DNA of 10,813 bases from Candidatus Jorgensenbacteria bacterium (GTDB lineage Bacteria; Patescibacteriota; Minisyncoccia; UBA6257; GWB1-50-10). The translations under genes were made by a program, and so were the position numbers. The notes below the pieces were generated by a model. The model had not been told where the DNA came from. It ran no database searches and saw only the letters and a program-made list of their open reading frames with translations. Shown here piece by piece: positions 5,632-10,813 of the stretch. The stretch spans positions 1-10,813 of the forward strand of contig JACRFG010000037.1 of the NCBI GenBank assembly GCA_016234345.1, written 5' to 3'. Position 1 is the first letter of the stretch. Each line of letters starts with the position of its first letter.

Positions 5632-6275
5632 AATATCAAGAATTTATTGAAGGGACTACGGTGGCTGTTTGGAAGCCGGTCGGTATGACTTCGCACGATG
5701 TAATACAGTCGATACGACGAATAAGCGGCGTTGAACGGGTCGGTCATTCAGGCACATTGGATCCTTTAGCCAGCGGTGTTTTGGTTATAGGTATAGGCAG
5801 GGAAGCTACAAAAAAACTTTGGATCAATGATAGTGTAGAAAAAGAATATTTAGCTCTTATTCGACTGGGAATAGAAAGTAGCACAGATGATAGCGATGGC
5901 GAAAAGAAAAATATTAAGAATATAAATAAGCCAACCCTAGAAACGGTGTTTCGGACAGTAGGTCTTTACGAAGGAGTGATAAAACAAACGCCGCCCGTTT
6001 TTAGTGCGATTAAAGTATCGGGTAAGCGAGCTTATGCGAGAGCGCGTCGGGGCGAACAAGTAGTCTTGAAATCAAGGGAAGTATTGATAAAAAAAATAGA
6101 AATACTCGATTATAAATGGCCCTATATTTGTCTTAAGGTTGTAACCGGCAGGGGCGTATATATTAGATCTCTTGCTCGAGACATTGGTAATGCTTTGGGC
6201 GTTGGCGCATATTTATCCAAACTTGAGAGAGTTCGAGTAGGAAATTTTACTCGAGAGACATGCTACAATATATAA
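5628..6275 (+). CDS. truB: tRNA pseudouridine(55) synthase TruB
   Basis: This enzyme converts uridine 55 in the T-loop of tRNAs to pseudouridine. The 215-residue product has WKPVGMTSHDV (15-25), the catalytic loop GHSGTLDPLASG (39-50) with nucleophile Asp45, the KEYLALIRLG strand (72-81) with the conserved Tyr74, KVSGKRAYARAR (129-140), and the GRGVYIRSLARDIG segment (175-187) near the active site. It is about 100 residues shorter than E. coli TruB and stops just after the core fold, so the C-terminal PUA domain is absent; short TruB forms are common in reduced genomes. The ATG overlaps the HAD stop by 4 bases. The catalytic core looks intact. Confidence 0.95.
   Translation: MKYQEFIEGTTVAVWKPVGMTSHDVIQSIRRISGVERVGHSGTLDPLASGVLVIGIGREATKKLWINDSVEKEYLALIRLGIESSTDDSDGEKKNIKNINKPTLETVFRTVGLYEGVIKQTPPVFSAIKVSGKRAYARARRGEQVVLKSREVLIKKIEILDYKWPYICLKVVTGRGVYIRSLARDIGNALGVGAYLSKLERVRVGNFTRETCYNI
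6261..6269 (+). promoter_or_regulatory. Possible extended -10 within the end of truB
   Basis: TGCTACAAT is a TGn-extended -10 (TACAAT at 6264-6269) lying 18 bases before the YggT-like start. No -35 is evident. It may add transcription of the membrane protein gene, though read-through from truB is just as likely. Confidence 0.3.
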
Positions 6276-6287
6276 GAATAAAGTTAT

Positions 6288-6614
6288 ATGATAATCATCA
6301 TTAAAATACAGTCGATCATTGACTATATTTTTAAACGTCTCCTTATCCTTTTTGAGATTTTGTTGCTTATAAGGTTGGCGCTTAAGTTTTTGAATGCTAA
6401 TCCGCTGACTTTTGCCGTAAGTCGCTTTTATCAGTTTACCGACGAAATAGTGGCACCATTCCAATCTATTTTTCCTGATTTCGTATGGCGGGAAAGAGTA
6501 ATAGATATGGTCACAATTTCGTCTATGTTCGGTTATGCCTTAATCTTCTTCTTTTTTTATATTCTTCTTTCTTTTATTTTTGCAATTCTGACCAAGTTTA
6601 TAATCCGTGATTGA
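6288..6614 (+). CDS. YggT-family-like integral membrane protein
   Basis: A 108-residue hydrophobic protein with two predicted membrane segments, about 14-35 and 75-103, and a loop between them. The segment ALKFLNANPLTFAVSRFYQFTDEIVAPFQSIFP follows the YggT pattern of a first helix, an NP turn, then T-(D/E)-x-hydrophobic-x-P and a Pro-rich exit before the second helix. Classical YggT proteins are small inner-membrane proteins, in some bacteria linked to osmotic tolerance or cell-shape genes; the exact role is unknown. It starts 12 bases after the truB stop with no clear Shine-Dalgarno and ends in TGA 15 bases before a terminator, as the last gene of the operon. Confidence 0.7.
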   Translation: MIIIIKIQSIIDYIFKRLLILFEILLLIRLALKFLNANPLTFAVSRFYQFTDEIVAPFQSIFPDFVWRERVIDMVTISSMFGYALIFFFFYILLSFIFAILTKFIIRD

Positions 6615-6629
6615 TATTCGTATAACAGG

Positions 6630-6660
6630 AAAAACCGCCTTGATAAGGGGCGGTTTTTCG
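6630..6660. terminator. Bidirectional terminator between YggT-like gene and surface protein
   Basis: AAAAACCGCC (6630-6639) and GGCGGTTTTT (6649-6658) form a perfect 10-bp stem with a 9-nt loop. It has T5 at the plus-strand 3' side and, by symmetry, T5 at the minus-strand side, so it ends transcripts from both converging genes. Confidence 0.88.
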
Positions 6661-6685
6661 TTAGACTTCTTATTTTATTCAGATT

Positions 6686-7900
6686 TTATTGTACGGTGGA
6701 GAAACTATTTTGTGTTGATGTAGCTATGTTTCCAACTACATCTTTAGCTTCTGCAATAAAGTAATAAGTAGTCGAGGCGTTTAGACCAGTAAGTGCAATA
6801 CCGTGAGTTGTCGTTGCTTCCGTACCGCCTGATTGAGTAAGTGTACTCGTGCTTACGAAAATAAGCGGGGTCGTTGTACTGTAGTATATCTTTGCAGTAG
6901 ATGATTCATTTGTTGTCCAACCAATAGCTGCTGACGAAGAAGTGATATTGGTTAACGTGATGTTAGAGATGGTCGGCGCTGTCGTGTCGGGGAGAGCAGT
7001 AGTGGTAAACACATAGTCACTTGATGTAGCTGTATTTCCTGTAGTGTCTTTCGATTCAACCTGAAAGTGATACGTAGTCGAAGCAGTAAGTCCACTAATG
7101 GTTACCGCGTGGTTAATTACGAGCGTCGGATCAAAAGTACTCGAAACAGTATATGCTGCAGTTCCACCATAAAAGACGCGGCTTGTTGCGTTCTCATTAG
7201 TCATCCAATGAATGGTTGCTGAATTTGTTTGGGTAGCGACAGTCACATTATAAATGGTTGGCGCGGTCACGTCGGGCGTAGAAGTGCTGGTGGAAGTCGG
7301 GAAATTTAATTTTTTAGCGATTCCCGGCGGTAGTGTTTGACAGAGTGGAACTATTGGGCGTTCACCGCCATGTTTGCGAAGCCAACCAGGAGCAATTAAA
7401 TGACCCGGCGGTACAATGGCGCAGGGACGCTTATCGTCATTATCTGCTTCTATAGACAAGGGATGTTTTTCTAACGCCTTATTAAGTTTTTCTAATGTGT
7501 TTGGACCAATTAAACCAACTTGATCAAGATCGTGCTTTTTTTGGAATCGTTTCACTGCCTTGGCTGTGGCTTTACCATAAAATCCCGTGATCAATCCTTC
7601 AGGATATATTTCAGAATCAAGGCTTAAAATAGCTTGAAGGGTTTTTACAGAATCTCCTTTCGAGCCTTCTCGAAGAAAAGCAATGAGTTTTGACGTCGAT
7701 TCTTTACGCTCTGTTTTCGCCGCTGCCATTTGAGCTTTCAAAGATTCTATTTGTTTGGTTAATTCACGAATTCGGTTAAGTTGGCTTTCCACATTCGATG
7801 GGTTGCTTTGAGCATTAACAGTCCCCATTAATAGAAAACTGCTTACTGTAACTGCCATGGCTATTACCATAAAATATTTCAATTTTAATTGGATTTTCAT
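6686..7900 (-). CDS. Secreted peptidoglycan-binding protein with two Fn3-like domains
   Basis: A 404-residue exported protein. In order it has an N-terminal signal peptide (1-30, cut probably after VNA), a coiled-coil segment (about 36-66), a PG_binding_1 domain (about 72-142, LREGSKGDSVKTLQAIL to IGPNTLEKLN), a Pro-rich linker with Cys160 and Cys187, a Thr/Ser linker (202-209), and two Fn3/purple-acid-phosphatase-N-like repeats (about 210-300 and 305-404). Each repeat starts with D-x-TAPTI and ends with the Y-x-F...A/SKD..GN.ATS pattern. The domain architecture implies a wall-bound surface protein displaying beta-sandwich domains, perhaps for adhesion or envelope maintenance. No catalytic motif, C-terminal anchor or sortase site is seen. 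It is transcribed divergently from the ECF sigma operon, with an ECF-like promoter 42 bases upstream of its ATG. Confidence 0.85.
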   Translation of the reverse strand: MKIQLKLKYFMVIAMAVTVSSFLLMGTVNAQSNPSNVESQLNRIRELTKQIESLKAQMAAAKTERKESTSKLIAFLREGSKGDSVKTLQAILSLDSEIYPEGLITGFYGKATAKAVKRFQKKHDLDQVGLIGPNTLEKLNKALEKHPLSIEADNDDKRPCAIVPPGHLIAPGWLRKHGGERPIVPLCQTLPPGIAKKLNFPTSTSTSTPDVTAPTIYNVTVATQTNSATIHWMTNENATSRVFYGGTAAYTVSSTFDPTLVINHAVTISGLTASTTYHFQVESKDTTGNTATSSDYVFTTTALPDTTAPTISNITLTNITSSSAAIGWTTNESSTAKIYYSTTTPLIFVSTSTLTQSGGTEATTTHGIALTGLNASTTYYFIAEAKDVVGNIATSTQNSFSTVQ

Positions 7901-7941
7901 AATTTTATTATCTTTTTTGATTAGTTCGACCTTTATAAGAT

Positions 7942-7968
7942 ATACGTGCTAAAGTAGATAGTGTTACG
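7942..7968 (-). promoter_or_regulatory. ECF-type promoter for the surface protein gene
   Basis: On the minus strand CGTAACA (7968-7962), 14 bases, then ACGTAT (7947-7942). This is GTAAC-N16-CGTA, the form of ECF promoters such as those of Bacillus sigma-W/X/M. The same two hexamer-scale words with identical spacing occur on the plus strand next to it. Transcription would start near 7934, giving a leader of about 34 nt. Confidence 0.65.
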
Positions 7969-7978
7969 CTAAAATAAA

Positions 7979-8005
7979 CGTAACAAAAATCATAGCTTTA
8001 CGTAT
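7979..8005 (+). promoter_or_regulatory. ECF-type promoter for the sigma factor operon
   Basis: CGTAACA (7979-7985), 14 bases, then ACGTAT (8000-8005), the same element as the minus-strand one. The predicted start lies at or next to ATG 8013, so the mRNA may be leaderless, consistent with the lack of any Shine-Dalgarno. The two -35 boxes face away from each other 10 bases apart, making the perfect inverted repeat TGTTACG-N10-CGTAACA (7962-7985). Confidence 0.65.
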
Positions 8006-8012
8006 TTATTCT

Positions 8013-8576
8013 ATGGATAATCCTTTCGAACGACAAACGCTAAATCGGATGGCTATCCGGATGCGAAAAGGGGATGAACGAGCCGCTCGGGTGATCTATG
8101 ACACGTTAGTTCAGAAAGTGTTTGGATTTTGTATGAATAGAGTTCGCGAGCGACGCACGGCTGAAGATATTACGCAAGAAATCTTTTTAAAACTTGTGAA
8201 TAAAATAGATGTTTTCGATGAAAAGCGCGGTAGTTTTTTAAGTTGGTTCTGGCAACTTGCTAGGAATACCGTCATAGACTATATACGCAGCATGAAAAAC
8301 GCATCTTATTCTTTTTCTGATTTACCCGAAGGAAACATCCCCGAAGAAATAGCCGAAGAACAGGATGAATCTTTTCTGGATATAAAAGAAGAACTGCGTA
8401 TAGTACGTGAATTTGTTTCATCTCTCGGATCCGAAGAACAGGAAATCTTTGAATTGAAATTCGTTTCAGACCTTCCTTATCGGGATATAAGCACGATTAC
8501 GGGGAAAAATGAAGGCGCGTTAAGGGTCACGGTTAACCGTCTCCGGTCAAAAATAAAACAACATATTAAAAAATGA
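8013..8576 (+). CDS. ECF-family RNA polymerase sigma factor
   Basis: A 187-residue sigma70-family factor of the extracytoplasmic-function type, with region 2 and region 4 only. Region 2 spans about 30-94: DITQEIFLKLVNKI (52-65) is the core-binding helix, and FLSWFWQLARNTVIDYIR (75-92) covers the -10 melting and recognition part. An acidic linker (about 105-128) follows. Region 4 spans about 130-183, with YRDISTITGKNEGALRVTVNRLRSKIK as the helix-turn-helix that reads the -35. No region 1 or 3 is present. It overlaps the next gene by ATGA (8573-8576), the classic arrangement with a regulator. An ECF-like promoter directly upstream suggests autoactivation. Confidence 0.93.
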   Translation: MDNPFERQTLNRMAIRMRKGDERAARVIYDTLVQKVFGFCMNRVRERRTAEDITQEIFLKLVNKIDVFDEKRGSFLSWFWQLARNTVIDYIRSMKNASYSFSDLPEGNIPEEIAEEQDESFLDIKEELRIVREFVSSLGSEEQEIFELKFVSDLPYRDISTITGKNEGALRVTVNRLRSKIKQHIKK

Positions 8577-9406
8577 AATTACCAATACGTTTTAAACCAA
8601 CCAAACATTTTATTGATCATGTAAGAACGATCTATTTAAGCGCATTCAAAGAAAAATTTGGAGTTGTGTCGGTATTAACGCCACATCCTTTTAAATATTT
8701 TTTCCGCGGATTGGTAGTCGGCGTGGCTTTTATGATTATCGTAAGCGGAAGTGCTGTTTACGCTGATCAACAAAACATCGGAGTCGAAAACGTTCTTTAT
8801 CCTCTTAAACGTTCCTACGAGACTTTAAATTTACAGCTTACCAGTTCAAATGAATTGTCATTACTTCATTTTAAATACGCCGAGCGGCGTTTGGAAGAGA
8901 TCGAAGAAACCAAACAAATCAATCCGCAAAGTCATAGGTTGGTCAAATTAGCAGAAGACTTCGAAAATAATCTAGTTTTGTCTCTTGAAGCAATACCCAA
9001 TGGAAATAAAGAAGAAGAATACGAGGAAAGCGAAATAGATAAACATGATGAAGATAAAACTATTTTTGATATAGAAATGGTTGAGCCCGTCATTAGATCT
9101 TCTCCCGATATTATTGTTGCATCAAGCGGATCGAGTATTTTATCAATGCCTCAAACACCCCCTTCTGTACTCAAAAAACCAAACATGAAAGTTGATAAAT
9201 CTGGTTCGGGAAAATCGGACATTCGCAACAAAAAATCTAAGGTTTGCAATTCTTTTCAAGAACTTATCGATAATCATACCAAAGAAGTAAATACAATACT
9301 TGCCCGTAATTTAAAAGCTCTCAGACGTTTTGAAACAAAATGCAATCCGATAATTAATGCCGTTGAATTGAAAATCGAACATCTTAAGTCTGAGATTGAA
9401 GATTAG
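8573..9406 (+). CDS. DUF5667-like single-pass membrane protein, possible anti-sigma partner
   Basis: A 277-residue protein with a cytoplasmic N-terminus of about 42 basic residues, one membrane segment (about 43-63, ending at VYA/DQ), and an external part. Directly after the membrane come VENVLYPLKRSYETLNLQLT (71-90) and LLHFKYAERRLEEIEE (97-112). This is the DUF5667 pattern (LYPLKR..E......A.RRLEEI), seen downstream of ECF sigma factors. An acidic stretch (145-162), a Ser/Pro-rich linker, and a C-terminal helical part with Cys225 and Cys257 follow. Translational coupling to the sigma gene makes a signal-sensing or anti-sigma role likely, but no classical zinc anti-sigma motif (H-x3-C-x2-C) is visible in the short cytoplasmic part, so the mechanism is inference. 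It ends in TAG, the only gene here to do so. Confidence 0.75.
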   Translation: MKLPIRFKPTKHFIDHVRTIYLSAFKEKFGVVSVLTPHPFKYFFRGLVVGVAFMIIVSGSAVYADQQNIGVENVLYPLKRSYETLNLQLTSSNELSLLHFKYAERRLEEIEETKQINPQSHRLVKLAEDFENNLVLSLEAIPNGNKEEEYEESEIDKHDEDKTIFDIEMVEPVIRSSPDIIVASSGSSILSMPQTPPSVLKKPNMKVDKSGSGKSDIRNKKSKVCNSFQELIDNHTKEVNTILARNLKALRRFETKCNPIINAVELKIEHLKSEIED

Positions 9407-9428
9407 AAAATAGCCGTTGGCAAGAATA

Positions 9429-9437
9429 TGTTAAAAT
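9429..9437 (+). promoter_or_regulatory. Extended -10 giving a possibly leaderless mRNA
   Basis: TGTTAAAAT (TGn plus TAAAAT at 9432-9437) ends 6 bases before ATG 9444, so the start would fall at the ATG itself. AGAGGA directly abuts the ATG with no spacing, so it cannot act as a normal Shine-Dalgarno. Confidence 0.45.
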
Positions 9438-9443
9438 AGAGGA

Positions 9444-10016
9444 ATGCGAAAGGCGGTTATTATCCATTGTTGGGATGGTTATCCTACGTACTGTTGGTAT
9501 CCGAAAGTTAAGTCGGAACTTGAAGCATTCGATTTTACGGTTGAGGTGCCAGCCATGCCCGAAACAAATAGCCCCGCGCTATCCCGCTGGCTGCCAACCC
9601 TTACCGAAGCCGTCGGATCGCCGAATGAGAACCTTTATCTAGTAGGCCATAGTGTTGGTTGTATTACTATAATTCGCTATCTTGAATCGTTAAAAGACGA
9701 CCAGAATGTTGGCGGAGTTGTGTTTGTGGCTGGTTTTACCGACGATCTCGGTTATAAAGAACTCAGTAATTTTTTCGAAACCTCGATTAACTTTCCGAAA
9801 ATTAAAACGCGATCGAAAAGTTTCGTGGCGATTCATTCGGATAATGACCCTTACGTGTCTTTAAAGCACGGTGAAATATTTAAAACTGAGCTTGGTGCCG
9901 AACTTATAATAAAACATGCGATGCAGCACTTTTCCGGTCCGCGCGATGACGAAAAAAGCTGCACTTCGTTACCCGATGTCACCGAAGCGATTTTACGAAT
10001 GTCCAAGAGCCGATAA
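9444..10016 (+). CDS. RBBP9/YdeN-family serine hydrolase
   Basis: A 190-residue minimal alpha/beta hydrolase of the RBBP9/YdeN group (Pfam Ser_hydrolase), whose usual size it matches. Visible are the first strand AVIIHCWDGYPTYCWYPKVKSELE (with the family's HG/HCW-like oxyanion loop and a Trp), PAMPETNSP (36-44), the nucleophile elbow G-H-S-V-G with Ser70, Asp135 in HSDNDPYVSL, and His162 in MQHFSG. The triad is intact. Physiological substrates of bacterial members are mostly unknown. No signal peptide or membrane segment is present. It follows the sigma/DUF5667 operon by 37 bases without a terminator, so it could also be read through from there. It is distinct from the other hydrolase at 855-1517 in size and family. 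Confidence 0.85.
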   Translation: MRKAVIIHCWDGYPTYCWYPKVKSELEAFDFTVEVPAMPETNSPALSRWLPTLTEAVGSPNENLYLVGHSVGCITIIRYLESLKDDQNVGGVVFVAGFTDDLGYKELSNFFETSINFPKIKTRSKSFVAIHSDNDPYVSLKHGEIFKTELGAELIIKHAMQHFSGPRDDEKSCTSLPDVTEAILRMSKSR

Positions 10017-10017
10017 C

Positions 10018-10046
10018 TTGCAATTTATAAGAATTAGTGGTATAAA
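10018..10046 (+). promoter_or_regulatory. Promoter for the PilB/GspE-like ATPase gene
   Basis: TTGCAA (10018-10023), a 17-bp spacer and TATAAA (10041-10046) with a TG extension (10038-10039). Spacing is ideal. The start would be near 10053, leaving a leader of about 46 nt. The -35 begins 2 bases after the previous gene's stop. Confidence 0.7.
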
Positions 10047-10051
10047 GTAGT

Positions 10052-10087
10052 ACACTGCGTTTACCTCAAAAACCAAAAATGCGGTGT
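10052..10087 (+). promoter_or_regulatory. Hairpin at the 5' end of the PilB/GspE-like transcript
   Basis: ACACTGCGTTT (10052-10062) pairs over 11 bp, two of them G-U, with AAATGCGGTGT (10077-10087) around a 14-nt A-rich loop. It begins at the predicted transcription start and ends 11 bases before the ATG. A terminator for the preceding gene is the alternative, as TTATTATATT follows, but that tract is a poor T-run. Confidence 0.5.
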
Positions 10088-10098
10088 TATTATATTCT

Positions 10099-10813
10099 AT
10101 GGTAGAGAAAAAAATTCAACAAAAGATTAAAAAGGAATTGAAGCAGGGTGAAGACGTTTCGATTATTAATCTTATAGATTATCTTATCGAACACGCTCAT
10201 GGTCTGCGGGCTTCAGATATACACTTTGTGCCCGTGGATGACACAATTCGTATCAGATTTCGAATTGACGGGGCCCTTCAAGATGTCCATAATCTACCTA
10301 AATCAATTCACGCAGAAATTATTTCTAGGCTTAAAGTATTGACTGGACTTCCCACAGATGAACACCAAACCGCTCTTGACGGCAGATTTAGAACTGAAAT
10401 TAAAGGCATTGGACCTATAGATATACGTTTGTCCATTATCCCCACTTACTACGGTGAGAATGCGGTTCTACGCCTTCTTTCTGATCGTGCCGAAGAATTC
10501 ACTCTTGATACTCTTGGTTTTAATGAGAAAAATAAGGAAAGAATTTTGCGGGCAATTCGAAAACCATATGGCATGATTCTTGCAACCGGACCAACCGGTT
10601 CTGGTAAAACAACAACTCTTTATACGCTTATTAAAATGTTAAACACCAAAGACATTTCAATTATGACCATAGAAGATCCTATTGAGTATGCAATTCCGGA
10701 TATCGAACAAGTCCAAGCAAATCCTCGTTCGGGTCTCACATTTGCGAACGGTCTTCGATCCTTTTTGCGGCAAGATCCGAATATCATTATGGTTGGTGAG
10801 ATTCGCGATTCTG
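10099..10813 (+). CDS. PilB/GspE/PilT-family secretion ATPase, 3'-truncated by window edge
   Basis: The first 238 residues of a hexameric type II secretion/type IV pilus ATPase; the frame stays open to the window end. Visible are the N-terminal subdomain with the conserved ASDIH (38-42) and IRFRIDGAL, then LRLL, the Walker A GPTGSGKT (164-171), the Asp box TIEDPIEY (190-197), and LRQDPNIIMVGEIRD (223-237) carrying the Walker B region. The product lacks the long N-terminal N1 domain of full PilB and starts almost at the N2 domain, more like short GspE or PilT proteins. A retraction versus assembly role cannot be decided because the C-terminal half, including any zinc-binding tetracysteine, is outside. 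The motor drives pilin polymerisation or retraction at the cytoplasmic membrane. ATG 10099 has no Shine-Dalgarno. Confidence 0.9.
   Translation, partial: MVEKKIQQKIKKELKQGEDVSIINLIDYLIEHAHGLRASDIHFVPVDDTIRIRFRIDGALQDVHNLPKSIHAEIISRLKVLTGLPTDEHQTALDGRFRTEIKGIGPIDIRLSIIPTYYGENAVLRLLSDRAEEFTLDTLGFNEKNKERILRAIRKPYGMILATGPTGSGKTTTLYTLIKMLNTKDISIMTIEDPIEYAIPDIEQVQANPRSGLTFANGLRSFLRQDPNIIMVGEIRDS

Noticed and set aside
6213..6464. A minus-strand reading frame across the truB/YggT junction
   Set aside because: It is antisense to two supported genes with no promoter or family resemblance.
6690..7270. DNA repeats in the surface protein gene as a mobile or CRISPR-like array
   Set aside because: The similarity is at protein level between two diverged Fn3-like domains; there are no regular spacers or identical units.
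7962..7985. The inverted repeat TGTTACG-N10-CGTAACA as a repressor operator or RNA hairpin
   Set aside because: It is explained more simply as two outward-facing -35 boxes, because each arm has a matching ACGTAT at the same distance. An operator cannot be fully excluded.
8573..9406. A classical zinc-binding anti-sigma (ZAS) protein
   Set aside because: The cytoplasmic part is short and lacks H-x3-C-x2-C; the DUF5667-like motif after the membrane segment fits better.

Overview
The window looks like chromosomal DNA of a Patescibacteria (CPR) bacterium, probably of the Parcubacteria type. This is inference from gene content and style; no rRNA is present to confirm it. The signs are AT-rich DNA with very tight gene spacing, a short TruB without a PUA domain, a small Gly-rich RRM RNA-binding protein, an ECF sigma factor coupled to a DUF5667-like membrane protein, and a Thr/Ser-rich surface protein joining a peptidoglycan-binding domain to Fn3-like repeats. 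Three genes end in TGA, so TGA is not reassigned. TAA dominates as stop, and TAG ends one gene.

Layout. 1-849 is the 3' part of a bifunctional phosphoglucose/phosphomannose isomerase, followed closely by an alpha/beta hydrolase (855-1517) and an endonuclease III gene (1527-2171). The endonuclease reading frame is broken by one in-frame TAG at codon 57. A six-cysteine miniprotein (2225-2413) and an RRM protein with its own promoter, structured leader and terminator (2414-2955) follow. 3020-3454 encodes a DUF4406/nucleoside deoxyribosyltransferase-like protein. It converges on a two-gene minus-strand operon, a ParB/sulfiredoxin-like protein (4919-4224) and a P-loop kinase (4209-3475), and a two-way terminator lies inside the kinase's 3' end. 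A divergent plus-strand group carries a HAD phosphatase, TruB and a YggT-like membrane protein (5056-6614), closed by another two-way terminator.

6686-9406 is the most coherent regulatory unit. A secreted peptidoglycan-binding/Fn3 protein (minus strand) and an ECF sigma factor plus DUF5667-like protein (plus strand) are transcribed divergently. Each direction carries the same element, CGTAACA-N14-ACGTAT, which has the form of an ECF-type promoter (GTAAC-N16-CGTA). This suggests the sigma factor activates both its own operon and the surface protein, forming an envelope-response module.

9444-10016 is an RBBP9/YdeN-like serine hydrolase, possibly on a leaderless mRNA. 10099 to the end is the N-terminal part of a PilB/GspE-family ATPase with a strong promoter and a hairpin at the predicted 5' end of its transcript.

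No tRNA, rRNA, CRISPR array, insertion sequence or attachment site was recognised. No gene-free stretch exceeds about 165 bases.
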